A stretch of DNA of 64,000 bases from Methanofollis aquaemaris (GTDB lineage: Archaea > Halobacteriota > Methanomicrobia > Methanomicrobiales > Methanofollaceae), in NCBI RefSeq assembly GCF_017357525.1, contig NZ_CP036172.1, forward strand, positions 248,001 to 312,000, in the 5' to 3' direction. Positions within the stretch are counted from its first letter, which is position 1; every line of letters starts with the position of its first letter. The notes under the pieces are model-generated. The model was not told where the DNA came from, did not search any database, and saw only the letters and a program-made list of their open reading frames with translations. Shown in pieces: positions 50,109 through 60,200 of the stretch. The position numbers and the translations under genes are program-made.

Positions 50109-51338
50109 TCAAAGTTCTCCTCGTGCAATCGCCCGTGCCGCTGAAAAGCCCGTTGAGAATGCCGCCTGGAGATTGTAGCCGCCCGTATCCCCGTCGATGT
50201 CGAGCACCTCGCCGATGAAATAGAGGTCTGGCACCAACTTCGAGGCCATGCTCTTCTGGTCGACCTCGTCGAGCGAGACCCCGCCCCGCGTCACCATCGC
50301 CTCGTCGAGACCTGAGAGGGCCTGCACGGTGAGCGGCCACTCGATGAGATGGGTGATGATCCGGTTGCGCGCCTTCTTGTCGAGGTGGGCGGAGGTGAGG
50401 TCGGCGGCGACCCCGGCTGCTTCGAGGAGTTTTCGGATGAAACGCTCAGGGAGCGGGTAGTCGTTGAGGATCGTTCTGACCAGTCGGTTCCCATTCGAGG
50501 CGGTCTTCTCGACGAGGTCTCCGACGAGGGACTCGCGGGTCATGCCGGGGAGGAAGGAGATCCGCAGCACATCGCCGGCGGTGATATACCTGGAGAGATG
50601 GAGGATACCCGGCCCCGAGAGCCCGGAGTGGGTGAAGAGGAGGTCGCCGGTCTGCTCGCGGACTTTCTTGTTCTCTCGAAAGAGCGAGATCGAGAGATCT
50701 TCAAACGAGATCCCGGCAAGGTCGGCGAAGGGGTGGGCCCGCACCTCGACGGCAGCGAGGGCCGGGGCGATCGCGGTGACCGTGTGCCCGAGGGCCCTGG
50801 CCATGGCGTAGCCGTCGCCGCTCGATCCGGTGGACGGATAGGTGGCCCCGCCGGTGGCGACGACAAGGGCGTCGGCATGGTAAGAGGACGGGCCGGTGCG
50901 GACCGTAAATCCCTTCTCCGTTGCGGCGACCTCTTCCACGGCCTCGTCGCACCTGATCTCCACGCCCATCCGCCTGCACTCCTCAAGGAGGAGGGACAGG
51001 ACGTCGGCGGCCTTCCTGCTTGCGGGGAAGATCTTCCCGTTCGGTTCGGTGACGGTCGAAAGGCCGCGCTCCTCGAAGAACGCGACGAGGTTGCGGTTGG
51101 TGAAGCCACGGAGGGCCGGTCGCAGGAACTTCCCATGGTCACCGTAATGATCAAAGAACCCGGCGACCTCCCCGGTATGGGTGAGGTTGCACTGCCCGGT
51201 CCCGGTGATGAGGAGTTTTCTCCCGCAGGATTTTTTCTTCTCGATCACCAGCACCTGCCGTCCTTCTCCTGCAGCATGGACGGCGCAGAAGAGCCCGGCG
51301 GGTCCGCCGCCGATGATGATGATAGTCGGAGTGGCCAC
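50109..51338 (-). CDS. NAD(P)/FAD-dependent oxidoreductase, HI0933/YhiN family
   Basis: 409 residues from GTG 51338 (VATPTIIIIGGGPAG); 13 earlier in-frame codons back to GTG 51377 are possible. FAD-binding IIIIGGGPAGLFCAVHAA, then VIEKKKSCGRKLLITGTGQCNLTH (the K-x-x-x-x-GRKxxxTGxGxCNxTN hallmark of the family), FPASRKAADVLSLLLEE, VVATGGATYPSTGSSGDGY and the C-terminal GEVLDIDGDTGGYNLQAAFSTG. The reaction is not established for most members. Convergent with the EVE gene, five bases apart. Confidence 0.92.
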   Translation of the reverse strand: MATPTIIIIGGGPAGLFCAVHAAGEGRQVLVIEKKKSCGRKLLITGTGQCNLTHTGEVAGFFDHYGDHGKFLRPALRGFTNRNLVAFFEERGLSTVTEPNGKIFPASRKAADVLSLLLEECRRMGVEIRCDEAVEEVAATEKGFTVRTGPSSYHADALVVATGGATYPSTGSSGDGYAMARALGHTVTAIAPALAAVEVRAHPFADLAGISFEDLSISLFRENKKVREQTGDLLFTHSGLSGPGILHLSRYITAGDVLRISFLPGMTRESLVGDLVEKTASNGNRLVRTILNDYPLPERFIRKLLEAAGVAADLTSAHLDKKARNRIITHLIEWPLTVQALSGLDEAMVTRGGVSLDEVDQKSMASKLVPDLYFIGEVLDIDGDTGGYNLQAAFSTGFSAARAIARGEL

Positions 51339-51580
51339 AGTATCCCGGTATGCGTGGGCCGCAAGAGATCTTAGCACTATCTGAGGGGAAGATGCAACGG
51401 GGCAGCCTGCTCTCCAACCATGTTTTTGCTGGCAGTATTATCCTGATTTCCGGCCTTCTTCCTGGATTGGGTTGTCACCGATCCTTAGAATGAAAAGTCC
51501 TGCCACCAGAACCGTTCCAGGAAAAAATCTCGCAAAAACTACAATTGTTTTAGATTTACCAAAAATATTGCGCAAATCAA

Positions 51581-51603
51581 ATGAATTCATTATAAGAATA
51601 TTC
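51581..51603 (+). promoter_or_regulatory. Promoter with palindromes on both sides of the TATA box
   Basis: ATGAATTCAT (51581-51590, perfect palindrome), TATAAG (51591-51596) and GAATATTC (51596-51603, perfect palindrome) are contiguous, about 45 bases before the GTG of the PAS kinase gene. A factor bound there would block or assist TBP. Confidence 0.45.
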
Positions 51604-51635
51604 ATATACTTCGGTGTGATAATATCAATATTCAG

Positions 51636-53450
51636 GTGAAATCCCCCCCGAACAATTCCCTCTCAGGGCAGGACGATGCGCCAGGTTTCCTCCAGCGCCT
51701 GGTCGACAGCATCAGCATACCCCTCTTCTACAAAGACACTCGGCAGGTCTACCTTGGGTGCAACACTGCCTACACCGAATTTATCGGATTACAAAAAGAC
51801 GAGATCATCGGGAAGACCGTCTACGACATCTTCCCGCCCGAATTTGCCGAGACCTACCAGATCAGAGACACCGAACTCCTTGCCAACGCCGGGGTCCAGC
51901 AGTACGAGTTTTCGTTCCGGTCCGGTGACGGCAGGACTCGCCGCGTCGTCTTCTACAAGGCGACGTACGCCGACAGGTCCGGGAACGTCGCCGGCCTCGT
52001 CGGGATCGTCCTCGACATCACCGAGCAGCGGAATGCCGAGGAAAGACTCCGTCATTCTGAAGAGAAGTTCAGGATGCTCTTCGAGACGATGAACCAGGGA
52101 GTGGTCTACCAGGACGCGGAGGGGGGGATCATCGACGCCAACCCGGCCGCCGAGGCGATCCTCGGCCTGGCCCGCGCTCGCCTCCTCGGAAAGACTCTGA
52201 CCGACCCATGCTGGGACGCCGCCTGCGAAGATGGAGAGGAGCACCCAGCCGAGGCCGCCCTTCAGTCAGGGATAAAAAGCAGGAAACTGGTCGGGATCAG
52301 AGATCCGATCTCTGACGAAGAAAAGTGGGTGATGACCTCGACCATCCCGCAGGGGGGCAACAAGGTGGCACAGCCGTACCACCAGTTCACCACCCTCGTC
52401 GACCTGACCACCGAGATCCAGGCCGAGCGGGCACTTCAGCATTCGGAAGCCGAGAAGGCGCTGATCCTGAACTCAGTGGACGAAGTGATGATCTACCTGG
52501 ACTCCGACTATCGGATCATCTGGATCAATGACGCCACTTCCATACTCCTCGGGATAAAAAAGGAAGAAATCATCGGCAGGCGCTGTTATGAAGTCATCTG
52601 GGGGGGCAGCGAACAGTGCCCGTGGTGCCGGATCCCCCGCGTCGTCGAGAGCGGGAAGGCCGTCTCCGACGATGTGACCCTTGGAGACAGCCGGATCTTT
52701 CATATGACCACCTATCCGGTCCGAGACGAGATGGGTGCCATGGTTGGGTACATCGAGAAAGGGATCGACGTCACCGAGATCACCAGGACACGCCAGGCCC
52801 TGGAGGAGGCGAACCGAAAACTCGCGCTCCTCTCGGGCATCACTCGCCACGACATCCTCAACCTGGTCATGGCCCTGACGTTCTATAACGGAGAGGTTGA
52901 GAAAGGCCTTCCAAAAGACTCAGAACTGGCCCCACTGGTCGGGAAGATCAAGGAGACGACACGATGGATCGAGGAGCAGATCTCGTTTACCAGAGACTAT
53001 GAGGATCTGGGAGTCCATGGTGCCGAGTGGCTGCGGGTCTCAGACCTCCTGCAGCGGGCGGCAACGGTCATCCCCGGAGAGATCGCCTACACCGAATCTG
53101 TCGGCGACCTGGAGGTCTTTGCCGACCCTCTCCTTGAAAAGGTCTTTTACAACCTCTTTGAGAACGCGGCCAGCCACGGAGGAAGGGTCACCGAGGTTTC
53201 GGTCTCCTTTGTGCCCGGCGACCCCACGGGGACGATCGCGATCGAGGACGATGGTGTCGGTGTGCCGACATCAGAAAAAGAGCGGATCTTTCAGAAGGGT
53301 GTCGGGAGAAAGACCGGGCTTGGTCTCTTCCTCTCAAAGGAGGTGCTGGAGATATCGGGGATCGAGATCAGGGAGACCGGCGGGGAGGGTGAGGGGGCGC
53401 GCTTCGAGATCCTGGTGCCAGTCGGTGCGTATCGCTCAGGTCAGGCGTGA
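51636..53450 (+). CDS. Soluble PAS-PAS-PAS sensor histidine kinase
   Basis: 604 residues from GTG 51636 (no ATG fits; a TATA box lies upstream). Three PAS domains: about 18-135 (SISIPLFYKDTRQVYLGCNTAY), 140-260 (MNQGVVYQDAEGGIIDANPAA) and 270-390 (EVMIYLDSDYRIIWINDA, with CYEVIWGGSEQCPWCRIP, a cysteine-bearing loop). The H-box LLSGITRHDILNLV and catalytic parts DPLLEKVFYNLFENAASHG (N), EDDGVGVP (G1) and KTGLGLFLSKEVL (G2) are complete. No membrane span, so it senses an internal signal. The kinase core is the same type as in the 1417-residue protein at 57-61.5 kb. Confidence 0.92.
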   Translation: MKSPPNNSLSGQDDAPGFLQRLVDSISIPLFYKDTRQVYLGCNTAYTEFIGLQKDEIIGKTVYDIFPPEFAETYQIRDTELLANAGVQQYEFSFRSGDGRTRRVVFYKATYADRSGNVAGLVGIVLDITEQRNAEERLRHSEEKFRMLFETMNQGVVYQDAEGGIIDANPAAEAILGLARARLLGKTLTDPCWDAACEDGEEHPAEAALQSGIKSRKLVGIRDPISDEEKWVMTSTIPQGGNKVAQPYHQFTTLVDLTTEIQAERALQHSEAEKALILNSVDEVMIYLDSDYRIIWINDATSILLGIKKEEIIGRRCYEVIWGGSEQCPWCRIPRVVESGKAVSDDVTLGDSRIFHMTTYPVRDEMGAMVGYIEKGIDVTEITRTRQALEEANRKLALLSGITRHDILNLVMALTFYNGEVEKGLPKDSELAPLVGKIKETTRWIEEQISFTRDYEDLGVHGAEWLRVSDLLQRAATVIPGEIAYTESVGDLEVFADPLLEKVFYNLFENAASHGGRVTEVSVSFVPGDPTGTIAIEDDGVGVPTSEKERIFQKGVGRKTGLGLFLSKEVLEISGIEIRETGGEGEGARFEILVPVGAYRSGQA

Positions 53451-53557
53451 GAGAGAACGCCGCATAATATTCTAATATCAGGACGCTGGGTATGCCTGAT
53501 CATAGGGGATCTCGGGCGCGGCGGACCCCGGGGTTCCGGCATAGGGGGGACGAAGAG

Positions 53558-53953
53558 ATGATGCGAAGACCGGCTGCCAGACGGACGGCCAGGCGGACCT
53601 CACGCAGGGTGACGCGTCGGCAGTTCAGGAGGACGGCCCTTGCCGGTGGGATGGTGGCGCTTGCCGTTGGCGGGACGGCAGCCGCTTTCAAGGTGCGCCA
53701 GCAGGACGTCGACCGGATCGAGGTGTACACAGGAAATAAGATCGATGAACTCTCAGAAGATGAGTTCAACCTGGCCATGGACGACCTGGGCATCAAGGAA
53801 CAGGAGTTGACCGAGCAGGACATCAGGACGATCGAGAAGGCACCGCCGGAATCTTATCTCGACGAACTCGAACGGCTTGCAGCCCTGAAGGAGAAGGGTG
53901 TCATCACCGCAGAGGAGTTTGAGACGAAGAAGAAGGAACTCCTGGGTTTGTGA
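53558..53953 (+). CDS. Basic single-span protein with C-terminal SHOCT domain
   Basis: 131 residues from ATG 53558 (GGGGGA upstream). It begins with an Arg/Thr-rich lead (MMRRPAARRTARRTSRRVTR), then a hydrophobic segment (TALAGGMVALAVGGTAAAF), an acidic helical region, and YLDELERLAALKEKGVITAEEFETKKKELL at the very end, a full SHOCT motif (short oligomerisation helix-turn-helix). An arginine-rich tail could bind DNA or the membrane. Function unknown. Confidence 0.8.
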   Translation: MMRRPAARRTARRTSRRVTRRQFRRTALAGGMVALAVGGTAAAFKVRQQDVDRIEVYTGNKIDELSEDEFNLAMDDLGIKEQELTEQDIRTIEKAPPESYLDELERLAALKEKGVITAEEFETKKKELLGL

Positions 53954-54032
53954 GGAGCCTCTCTTCAGCCCGGATTGATGACATTCAACCCGCTGCGTTC
54001 GGAGGCGGGGCAATGGATCGAAGAATATCGTC

Positions 54033-54047
54033 GACCTATGATAGGTC
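54033..54047. terminator. Palindrome between two convergent genes
   Basis: GACCTAT (54033-54039), one base, ATAGGTC (54041-54047). It lies between the end of the SHOCT gene and the end of the fasciclin gene; a possible shared terminator or protein site. Confidence 0.35.
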
Positions 54048-54185
54048 CGGCCGGAGAGTCGCACCGACCTTCCCGGCTTCGGGATCTATTTTGAATAATC
54101 TCATGCCAGAAAAACGGGATGAAGGGAGTACATATCTCTTTGTAACTCTCCGACATCCCGATCCTGCAAGACACACCGCGGCTCC

Positions 54186-55031
54186 TTAGACCATTTCCTC
54201 GACCGGGGTCTCTTCAACAATGGTCTCTTCAACCACTTCTTCCTCGACCGGGGTCTCTTCTTCGACTACCTCTTCTTCAACCACTTCCTCTTCAACCATC
54301 ATCCCTTCAGGCAGCAGCACGCCGTCGATGACATGGATGACACCGTTCTCCGCCTCGACATCGGGCATGATCACCGTGACATTGTCGACCATCAACCCTC
54401 CCTCAGCGTCGAGGGTGAGGGTGAGGTTCTCGCCGGCGAGTGTCTGCACGGTCATGTTCTCCTCAGCCATGGCGATGAGGTCGGTCGAGTTGTATTCTCC
54501 CAGCACAATATGGTTTGCCAGAACGTAAACGAGTTCTGCGGACACATTTTCAGTGGACTCGTTTTCGACAGGTTCGGTTTCAACCGTCTCATTCTCGACC
54601 GATTCGTTTTCGACGGACGCGTTTTCGGCCATATCAAGCTCAAGGGCTTCGAAGGCCTCGTCAGATGGAGCGAAGACAGTGTACGGGCCGCCAAGGGCGA
54701 GGAGTTGCTCCATGCCCGAGACCTCGACCACCATTGTCATGATGCTCAGGTTTTCATCTGCTGCGATCATCGCATCCAGGCCGTCCATCCCGTCGGTGAC
54801 GTTATCCATCTCTTCTTCTACTATCACTTCCTCGGTGACGTTGTCCATCTCTTCGTCTATTACTACGTCCTCAGTGACATCGTCCATCTCTTCGTCCATT
54901 TCATCGGTGACATTTCCCATCTCTCCTCCCACTTCATCACCATTCTCCTCCGATGAAGCGAGCGGGACGATGCAGAGGCCGATGAATATGGCGCAGATCA
55001 GGAAAGTCCTGAACATCTCCATTCCTTTCAC
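54186..55031 (-). CDS. Secreted fasciclin (FAS1) protein with acidic tandem repeats
   Basis: 281 residues. GTG 55031 is a credible start: AGAGGTG lies five bases before it; ATG 55022 or 55016 are alternatives. Signal peptide TFLICAIFIGLCIVPLASS. Then acidic repeats of the form MDNVTEEVIVEEE / MDDVTEDVVIDEE, giving many N-x-T sequons; a FAS1 domain (LSIMTMVVEVSGMEQLLALGGPYTVFAPSDEAF ... HVIDGVLLPEGM); inside that domain an unusual insert of repeated VENE/VETE units (about residues 137-165); and a tail of VEEE/VEET repeats. The FAS1 fold mediates adhesion. The highly acidic flanks would make a charged surface coat and could bind cations. Confidence 0.85.
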   Translation of the reverse strand: MKGMEMFRTFLICAIFIGLCIVPLASSEENGDEVGGEMGNVTDEMDEEMDDVTEDVVIDEEMDNVTEEVIVEEEMDNVTDGMDGLDAMIAADENLSIMTMVVEVSGMEQLLALGGPYTVFAPSDEAFEALELDMAENASVENESVENETVETEPVENESTENVSAELVYVLANHIVLGEYNSTDLIAMAEENMTVQTLAGENLTLTLDAEGGLMVDNVTVIMPDVEAENGVIHVIDGVLLPEGMMVEEEVVEEEVVEEETPVEEEVVEETIVEETPVEEMV

Positions 55032-55593
55032 ACGAACACCTCTCTTGTATTTACGGGGGAAGTCGTACGGACAGGGATGAGCAGGTAAATGGGCTGGTTC
55101 GATGAAATCTACGGTCTTCGCTGGTGCAGCGTGGTCCTCGTAATGCAGTCGTCTTCAGGATAATGCGTCCCCCGCATCCCTTGAGAAACTCAGTTATTTT
55201 ATTTGAATATATCTGTAAGAACCGCGCAGAGGCGATCAAGTGCGATATGGGGACCATATATTTCCTTTTTTTAGAACTGATAGTATCGTAAGCCGCCGTC
55301 TCCCTCTTACCCGATGTATCACTCTCATCTGTCTCGCGTCCAGCCTGGCTTCGAGACCGCGGATCCCTTCTATGGTCATCGTTCATCCATTTTCTGAGAT
55401 TTTCATCACCAGGTCTGCAGGCTTTGCGGCCAGATGGAAAAAGAGAGTTCCCTCACCGACATATGACGGAGCTTCTTGATCTGACACCCCGGCCCCCTCG
55501 CACTCCTCAGTCTATCATGTCCACATGGAGGGAGGTGCGGGAGCCCTGATCTCTGGTTTTATCCGGGTCTCCGACTAACACATACGGCAGACT
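55032..55593. other. Gap of 562 bases between divergent genes
   Basis: A TATA-like CGTAAATACAAG (about 55045-55056, minus strand) serves the fasciclin gene and GGTTTTATCC (about 55554-55563) serves the P5C reductase, near-leaderless. In between, AT-rich words (TTATTTTATTTGAATATATC near 55195; CCATATATTTCC near 55255) could drive a non-coding RNA, but I see no gene or recognisable structure. Confidence 0.45.
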
Positions 55594-56376
55594 ATGACTC
55601 AGATCGGCGTCATCGGCACGGGCAGCATGGGCAGCATGCTTGTCAGGGCCTTCATCAAAAGCGGGGCGGCGGCCCCGGAGGAGGTCATCGCATACAACCG
55701 GAGCACCAAGCGGGCGGCCGCTCTCTCGCAGGAGACCGGGATACGTCTCGGCACCTGCCGGGAGGTTGCGGCCGGGGCAGGGATCGTCTTCCTCTGCGTC
55801 AGACCCCACGAAGTGGAAGGCGTGCTCAGAGAACTCGGGGACACCCTCTCCCCCCGCACCCTGCTCGTCTCCATCGCCGCCGAGGTGCCGCTGGCCGACC
55901 TCCAGGCATGGACCGGCGCACGGGTGGTGCGGGTGATCCCGACGCTCACCTCTGAAATACTGAAGGGGGCCTCCCTCGTCGTCTTCGGAGAGCGAGCGAC
56001 TTCGACGGACCGCGACCTGGTCCGCACCCTCATGGACGCGATCGGCCGGGCCGTCGAGGTGGAGGAAGAGGCGTTCGAACTCCTCACGCTCCTCACCAGT
56101 TGCGGCCCGGCGTTTATCGCCGCCACGATGAAAGAGTTTGCCGCGGCGGCGGTGCGGCGGGGCGGAGTCTCCCCGGCATGTGCCGACCTCCTGGTCACCG
56201 AGACCCTCGCCGGGACGGCCGGGTTGCTCGAAGAAGAAGGGAGCAGTTTTGACGAAGTCATATCACGGGTCGCCACCGAAGGCGGGATCACGGCGAAGGG
56301 CGTGGCGGTGATCCGCAAGGAAGGGCCAGGCGTCTTTGACGCGGTGGTCGCGGCGGCGCTTGGAGAGGACGAGTGA
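55594..56376 (+). CDS. Pyrroline-5-carboxylate reductase family protein
   Basis: 260 residues. Rossmann start GVIGTGSMGSMLVRAFI (5-21), then NRSTKRAAAL (NADP-preferring arginine region), VFLCVRPHEVEGVL (the V-KP-like motif), VRVIPTLTSEILKG (MPN-like region, here IPT), LTSCGPAFI (substrate loop) and SRVATEGGITAKG in place of the usual V-x-SPGGTT. It would reduce P5C to proline with NAD(P)H. The altered MPN and SPGGTT motifs mean a relative with another imine substrate is also possible. Confidence 0.8.
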   Translation: MTQIGVIGTGSMGSMLVRAFIKSGAAAPEEVIAYNRSTKRAAALSQETGIRLGTCREVAAGAGIVFLCVRPHEVEGVLRELGDTLSPRTLLVSIAAEVPLADLQAWTGARVVRVIPTLTSEILKGASLVVFGERATSTDRDLVRTLMDAIGRAVEVEEEAFELLTLLTSCGPAFIAATMKEFAAAAVRRGGVSPACADLLVTETLAGTAGLLEEEGSSFDEVISRVATEGGITAKGVAVIRKEGPGVFDAVVAAALGEDE

Positions 56377-56827
56377 CACCAAGAACCCGAAGGACAGTCC
56401 CGGCCCCGGGCAATATCCGGCCATATCGGCCTCCTTTTTGAGAATGAGGCCCCATATTTGAACTCACTTCGGCCTCAAATCCCGAAAGTCCAGATAATCG
56501 GTTTTTCAAGAATCGAAGAGGATATCGTGAAGTCACCCCGCCTTCTGAGGGGCTGTATGGAGGGGGAGGTAGTTTCACCCCCTGCCCTCCCGGTACGCCC
56601 ACTGTCGGGACAGGAGATCGGCCGGAAATCGGCTCGATTATTTAAAGGCATTTGGGGCGCATCCTCGATATAGAAACAGATTGAGGGACCATAAAAGCCC
56701 GGAAGTCCCTTTCCAGGTGCCTTCTCTCCCATCTCATCACCCACCCGCACTTCCCGGGACAATGACGGCCTGAGGGCAGACAATGCATCGAACCGCGGAC
56801 CGTTTTCATCGCCCTGAAAGATCTCCG
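56377..56827. other. Gap of 451 bases, no gene recognised
   Basis: It contains ATCGGCCTCC / GAGGCCCCATATTT / TTCGGCCTCAAATCCC, which can form alternative hairpins (56435-56480), and a TATA-like TTATTTAAAGG (about 56637-56647). A small RNA or very short gene could start near 56670, but there is no direct support. Confidence 0.35.
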
Positions 56828-57193
56828 TCACCCGGTCCCTTCCCGCAGCCATACCCACGCCGCGTCCCGCTCGCTCTCAGGAAAGTACCGTCCCTCATGG
56901 GCATAGAGCGGCACGGCAAGTCTTGCAATCCACTTCTCCCACGCCGCATCGCCGACGATTGCCAGACGTTCGACCGACCGGCCGTACTTGATCCCGAACT
57001 CGAAGTCCTCCCAGAGCGCCGCAAGTTCCACACCCTGGAACTCCTCCATATCGCAGAGCATCCTGATCGCCCCATACTCCCCGATGACCCCCCCGGCATC
57101 CGCGAAGATGCGGTCGTAATCGGCGGCGGTCAGTCTCCCGCTCACACGATAGCCCACGACCTTCCCCTCGCTCTGGTCAAGTTTCTCGATCAT
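56828..57193 (-). CDS. SpoIIAA-like STAS-domain protein
   Basis: 121 residues, the SpoIIAA-like (STAS/SEC14-type) family: MIEKLDQSEGKVVGYRVSGRLTAADYDRI, then IRMLCDMEEFQGVELAALWEDFEFGIK, RLAIVGDAAWEKWIARL and the terminal EGRYFPESERDAAWVWLRE. These small proteins are lipid- or ligand-binding, not classical anti-sigma antagonists. Next to the large sensor kinase on the same strand (75 bases apart), which may suggest a signalling link. Confidence 0.85.
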   Translation of the reverse strand: MIEKLDQSEGKVVGYRVSGRLTAADYDRIFADAGGVIGEYGAIRMLCDMEEFQGVELAALWEDFEFGIKYGRSVERLAIVGDAAWEKWIARLAVPLYAHEGRYFPESERDAAWVWLREGTG

Positions 57194-57268
57194 ACCTGTG
57201 CCTCCTGCGTCCCGGAGGAGAGATTGAGATATATAGATACTCCCGCATGCCCCTCTCTGATCTCCTCC

Positions 57269-60200
57269 TCAATCGCGGCGGCACCCCGATGCTCTCCCCA
57301 CAAACCGGCACGCCCTCCGCGGCACCGAGATCTCGAACCGTGCACCCTTCCCTGGTTCGCCGGTCTCGCGGATCAGAAGTCCGGTGATGGCAAGCACCTC
57401 GCGGGAGAGGTACAGCCCGAGACCGGTATTCTTGTAATACTCCCTCTTGAAAATCCCATCTTTGAACTGCTCCGGGATCCCGACGCCGTCATCCTCGCAG
57501 ACAATGACGACCCCACCCTCCTCCTCCGTGCAGGAGAACCGTATCGTCGTCACGTGCTCCCCGTACCGCAGGGCATTGTCCACCAGATTGAAGAAAACCT
57601 TCTGAAGAAGGGGATCGGCATAGATCTCCAGACCCTCGAACTCGATCGAGAGGGCCACCCCCCCCACGTCCAGCGCCCGCACGCTCCCGGCGATGACCCG
57701 GCGCACGTCCTGCCACACCGGAGCCGCGACCCCGATATCCTGATAGTCCCGCGTGAACTCGATCTGGCGGCGTATCGATTCGGCGGCCATCTCCTCCTTC
57801 TCGATGTACCCGAGCACCGTGGGATCGGTTGTCTCCGCCTTCGTAAACCCGATATAGCCAAGCAACACTGTGATCTGGTTGAGGATATCGTGCCTCGTGA
57901 TGCTGGAGAGGAGGTTGAGCTTTTCGTTTGCCGTCCTGATCGCCATCTCCGCGATCTTTCGTTCTGTGATATCACGTGCGACCAGGATTACCGAATCCAC
58001 GGCCATCGGCGAGATCACCGCGGCAAACCATACCTCCCGCCCCCCGATGGACAGACCGTACTCGAAGTTCACCGGCCCCCCTGTCTCCAGCGCCCGCTCG
58101 ATATTCTCATGAAACAGCCTGGCCTGCGGACCTGGACACACCTCGTCGACAGTCTTCCCGAGCAGTTCGTCGGCAGGCCTGTACAGGAGCGTCGGGTTGG
58201 TCGGTGCGACCTTCAGGTACCGTCCCTGCGCATCACAGACAATGACGACATCGGTCATACCCGCAAACAACGCCCTCAACTCGGCCTCTGAAGCGTTCCG
58301 CTCCTCTTCGGCCCGTGTGCGCATGACGAACTGCCCGATCCGCTGGGCGATGATCGTGATGAGGTTCTCTTCTTCCTTTAAGAACGGCCCCTCATCGTAT
58401 TCAGGCCGTTCTTCCAGGTACACCACCTCGACCCTGCCGATCGTTTTCCCCCCGGCCACGATCGGCCGTTCCTGTGTCCATTCCGTCTCCCTGAACAATG
58501 CAGTCCGGTACATGCTCCCGTCCACGGTGATCCGCACCGCCGTGATCTCCGGGTACTGCCAGGCAGGCAGAATCGCCGCCGCGATATTCTGGATCACCCC
58601 GTCGATAGGCGCCTCCCCTTTCTCCAGGATGTTTGAGATTGCGTACAGACACCTCAACTCTTTGACCCGCTCGTTGAGGTCGTACGTTTTCTTCTTCAGC
58701 GCCTCTTCGGCGTGTTTGCGCGTGGTGATATCGCGGACGATCGCCTGGACTGACACCTCGTCCTCCAGCTGGATCCGGTTCAGACTCACCTCGGCAAAAA
58801 ACGGTGTTTTCCCGGAGGTATGGCACTGACACTCGAAGAACTGCGACTCCCCCGCAAGTGCCCTCATGATCTTCTCCGAAACTATTTCCATCGAGTCCGA
58901 ACCGTCGGGCTGGAGCGGCGGTGAGAATGCAGAGAGCGTGCTGCCGACGAACTGCTCGCGCGTGCACTCGAAGATCGTGAGCGCGCGTGGGTTGCAGTCG
59001 GTGATCCGGTTGTCCCTGATGAGCAGGATCGCGTCGTTTGCGTACTCGAAGAGCGACCGGTACTTGGTCTCGCTCTCCCGCAACGCCTCCTCGGCATGCC
59101 GGAACTCCGTGACATCGCGGATGCCCTGCACCGCACCGGTCACCTCCCCTGCGTCGTCGTAGAGGGGAGCGGCAAACGCCTTCAGGATCACCTCCTTCCC
59201 CTGCGGCCGCGCCTCCCCGGTCTCGGCGATCAGAAAATCTCCGTGCCTCTCGATCTCGCGATACACTCGCTCTTCTAGTTCCTCAGGGGAGGAGGAGAGG
59301 AGATCGAGAAGAAGCGGCCTTTTGTCCCCGTAAAACGGAACAGCATAGGCATGGTCGCCCTTCCCGAGAATCTCCACCGCCAGAACACCGGTCATCTCCT
59401 CGATCGACCGGTTCCACGCGATCACCTTCCCCTCAAGGTCGACGGCAAAGATCGCATCAGGCATGAAATGGATCAGGTCGGCGAGACGCCGCGTCTCTTC
59501 CGCTTTTTTCCGCTCGGTGACATCCATCACGGCCACAATACTCTGCTGCGTCCCAGGGATCGTCGCAACCGACATGAGCCCGTTCCTCACCTCCATGGCT
59601 CGATTTTTAAAATGACATTCATAGACCAAAGGGACCTGATCGGGATCGACCCTGCGCAACCGGTGATATCCGGCCACCCTCTGGAGGTCGGCCTCGCACG
59701 CCACGAAATCCTGCCAGCTCATCCTGCCCTCCACCTCGTCCCGGTTATACCCGCTGAGTCTCTCGAACTCATGGTTGACAAGGGAGATGGTCGTGTCCTC
59801 ATCGACGATGACCACCGGGCTTCCGCTATTCTCGAAAAGCGTACGGTACCTGGCCTCCGACGCCTTCAGGGCTTCTTCGATCCGTCGCTGATCGGTGATG
59901 TCCTCCATCGTCTCCACCGCCCCGATGACCCGACCTCTCGCGTCCCTGATCAGAGCCGCGGTGAAATGCAGCCATGTCCCGTTCTCACCCATCTCGGGAA
60001 AGAAGGTCGTGCCCTCGTATGCGTCCTCGATAAATCGCGACCTCGTATATTTCTCCTCGTCCCACCCCGCGAACTCTCTCCTGTCAGGCGCCCCGTCGAT
60101 GAGCAGGTCCGCCAGGCACGGTCGCTCGTCCGGATAGAACGCCTTCCAGTGGTCATGGGTGCCGACGACCTCCGCGGCCCTGATCCCGCTGTATGCCTCC

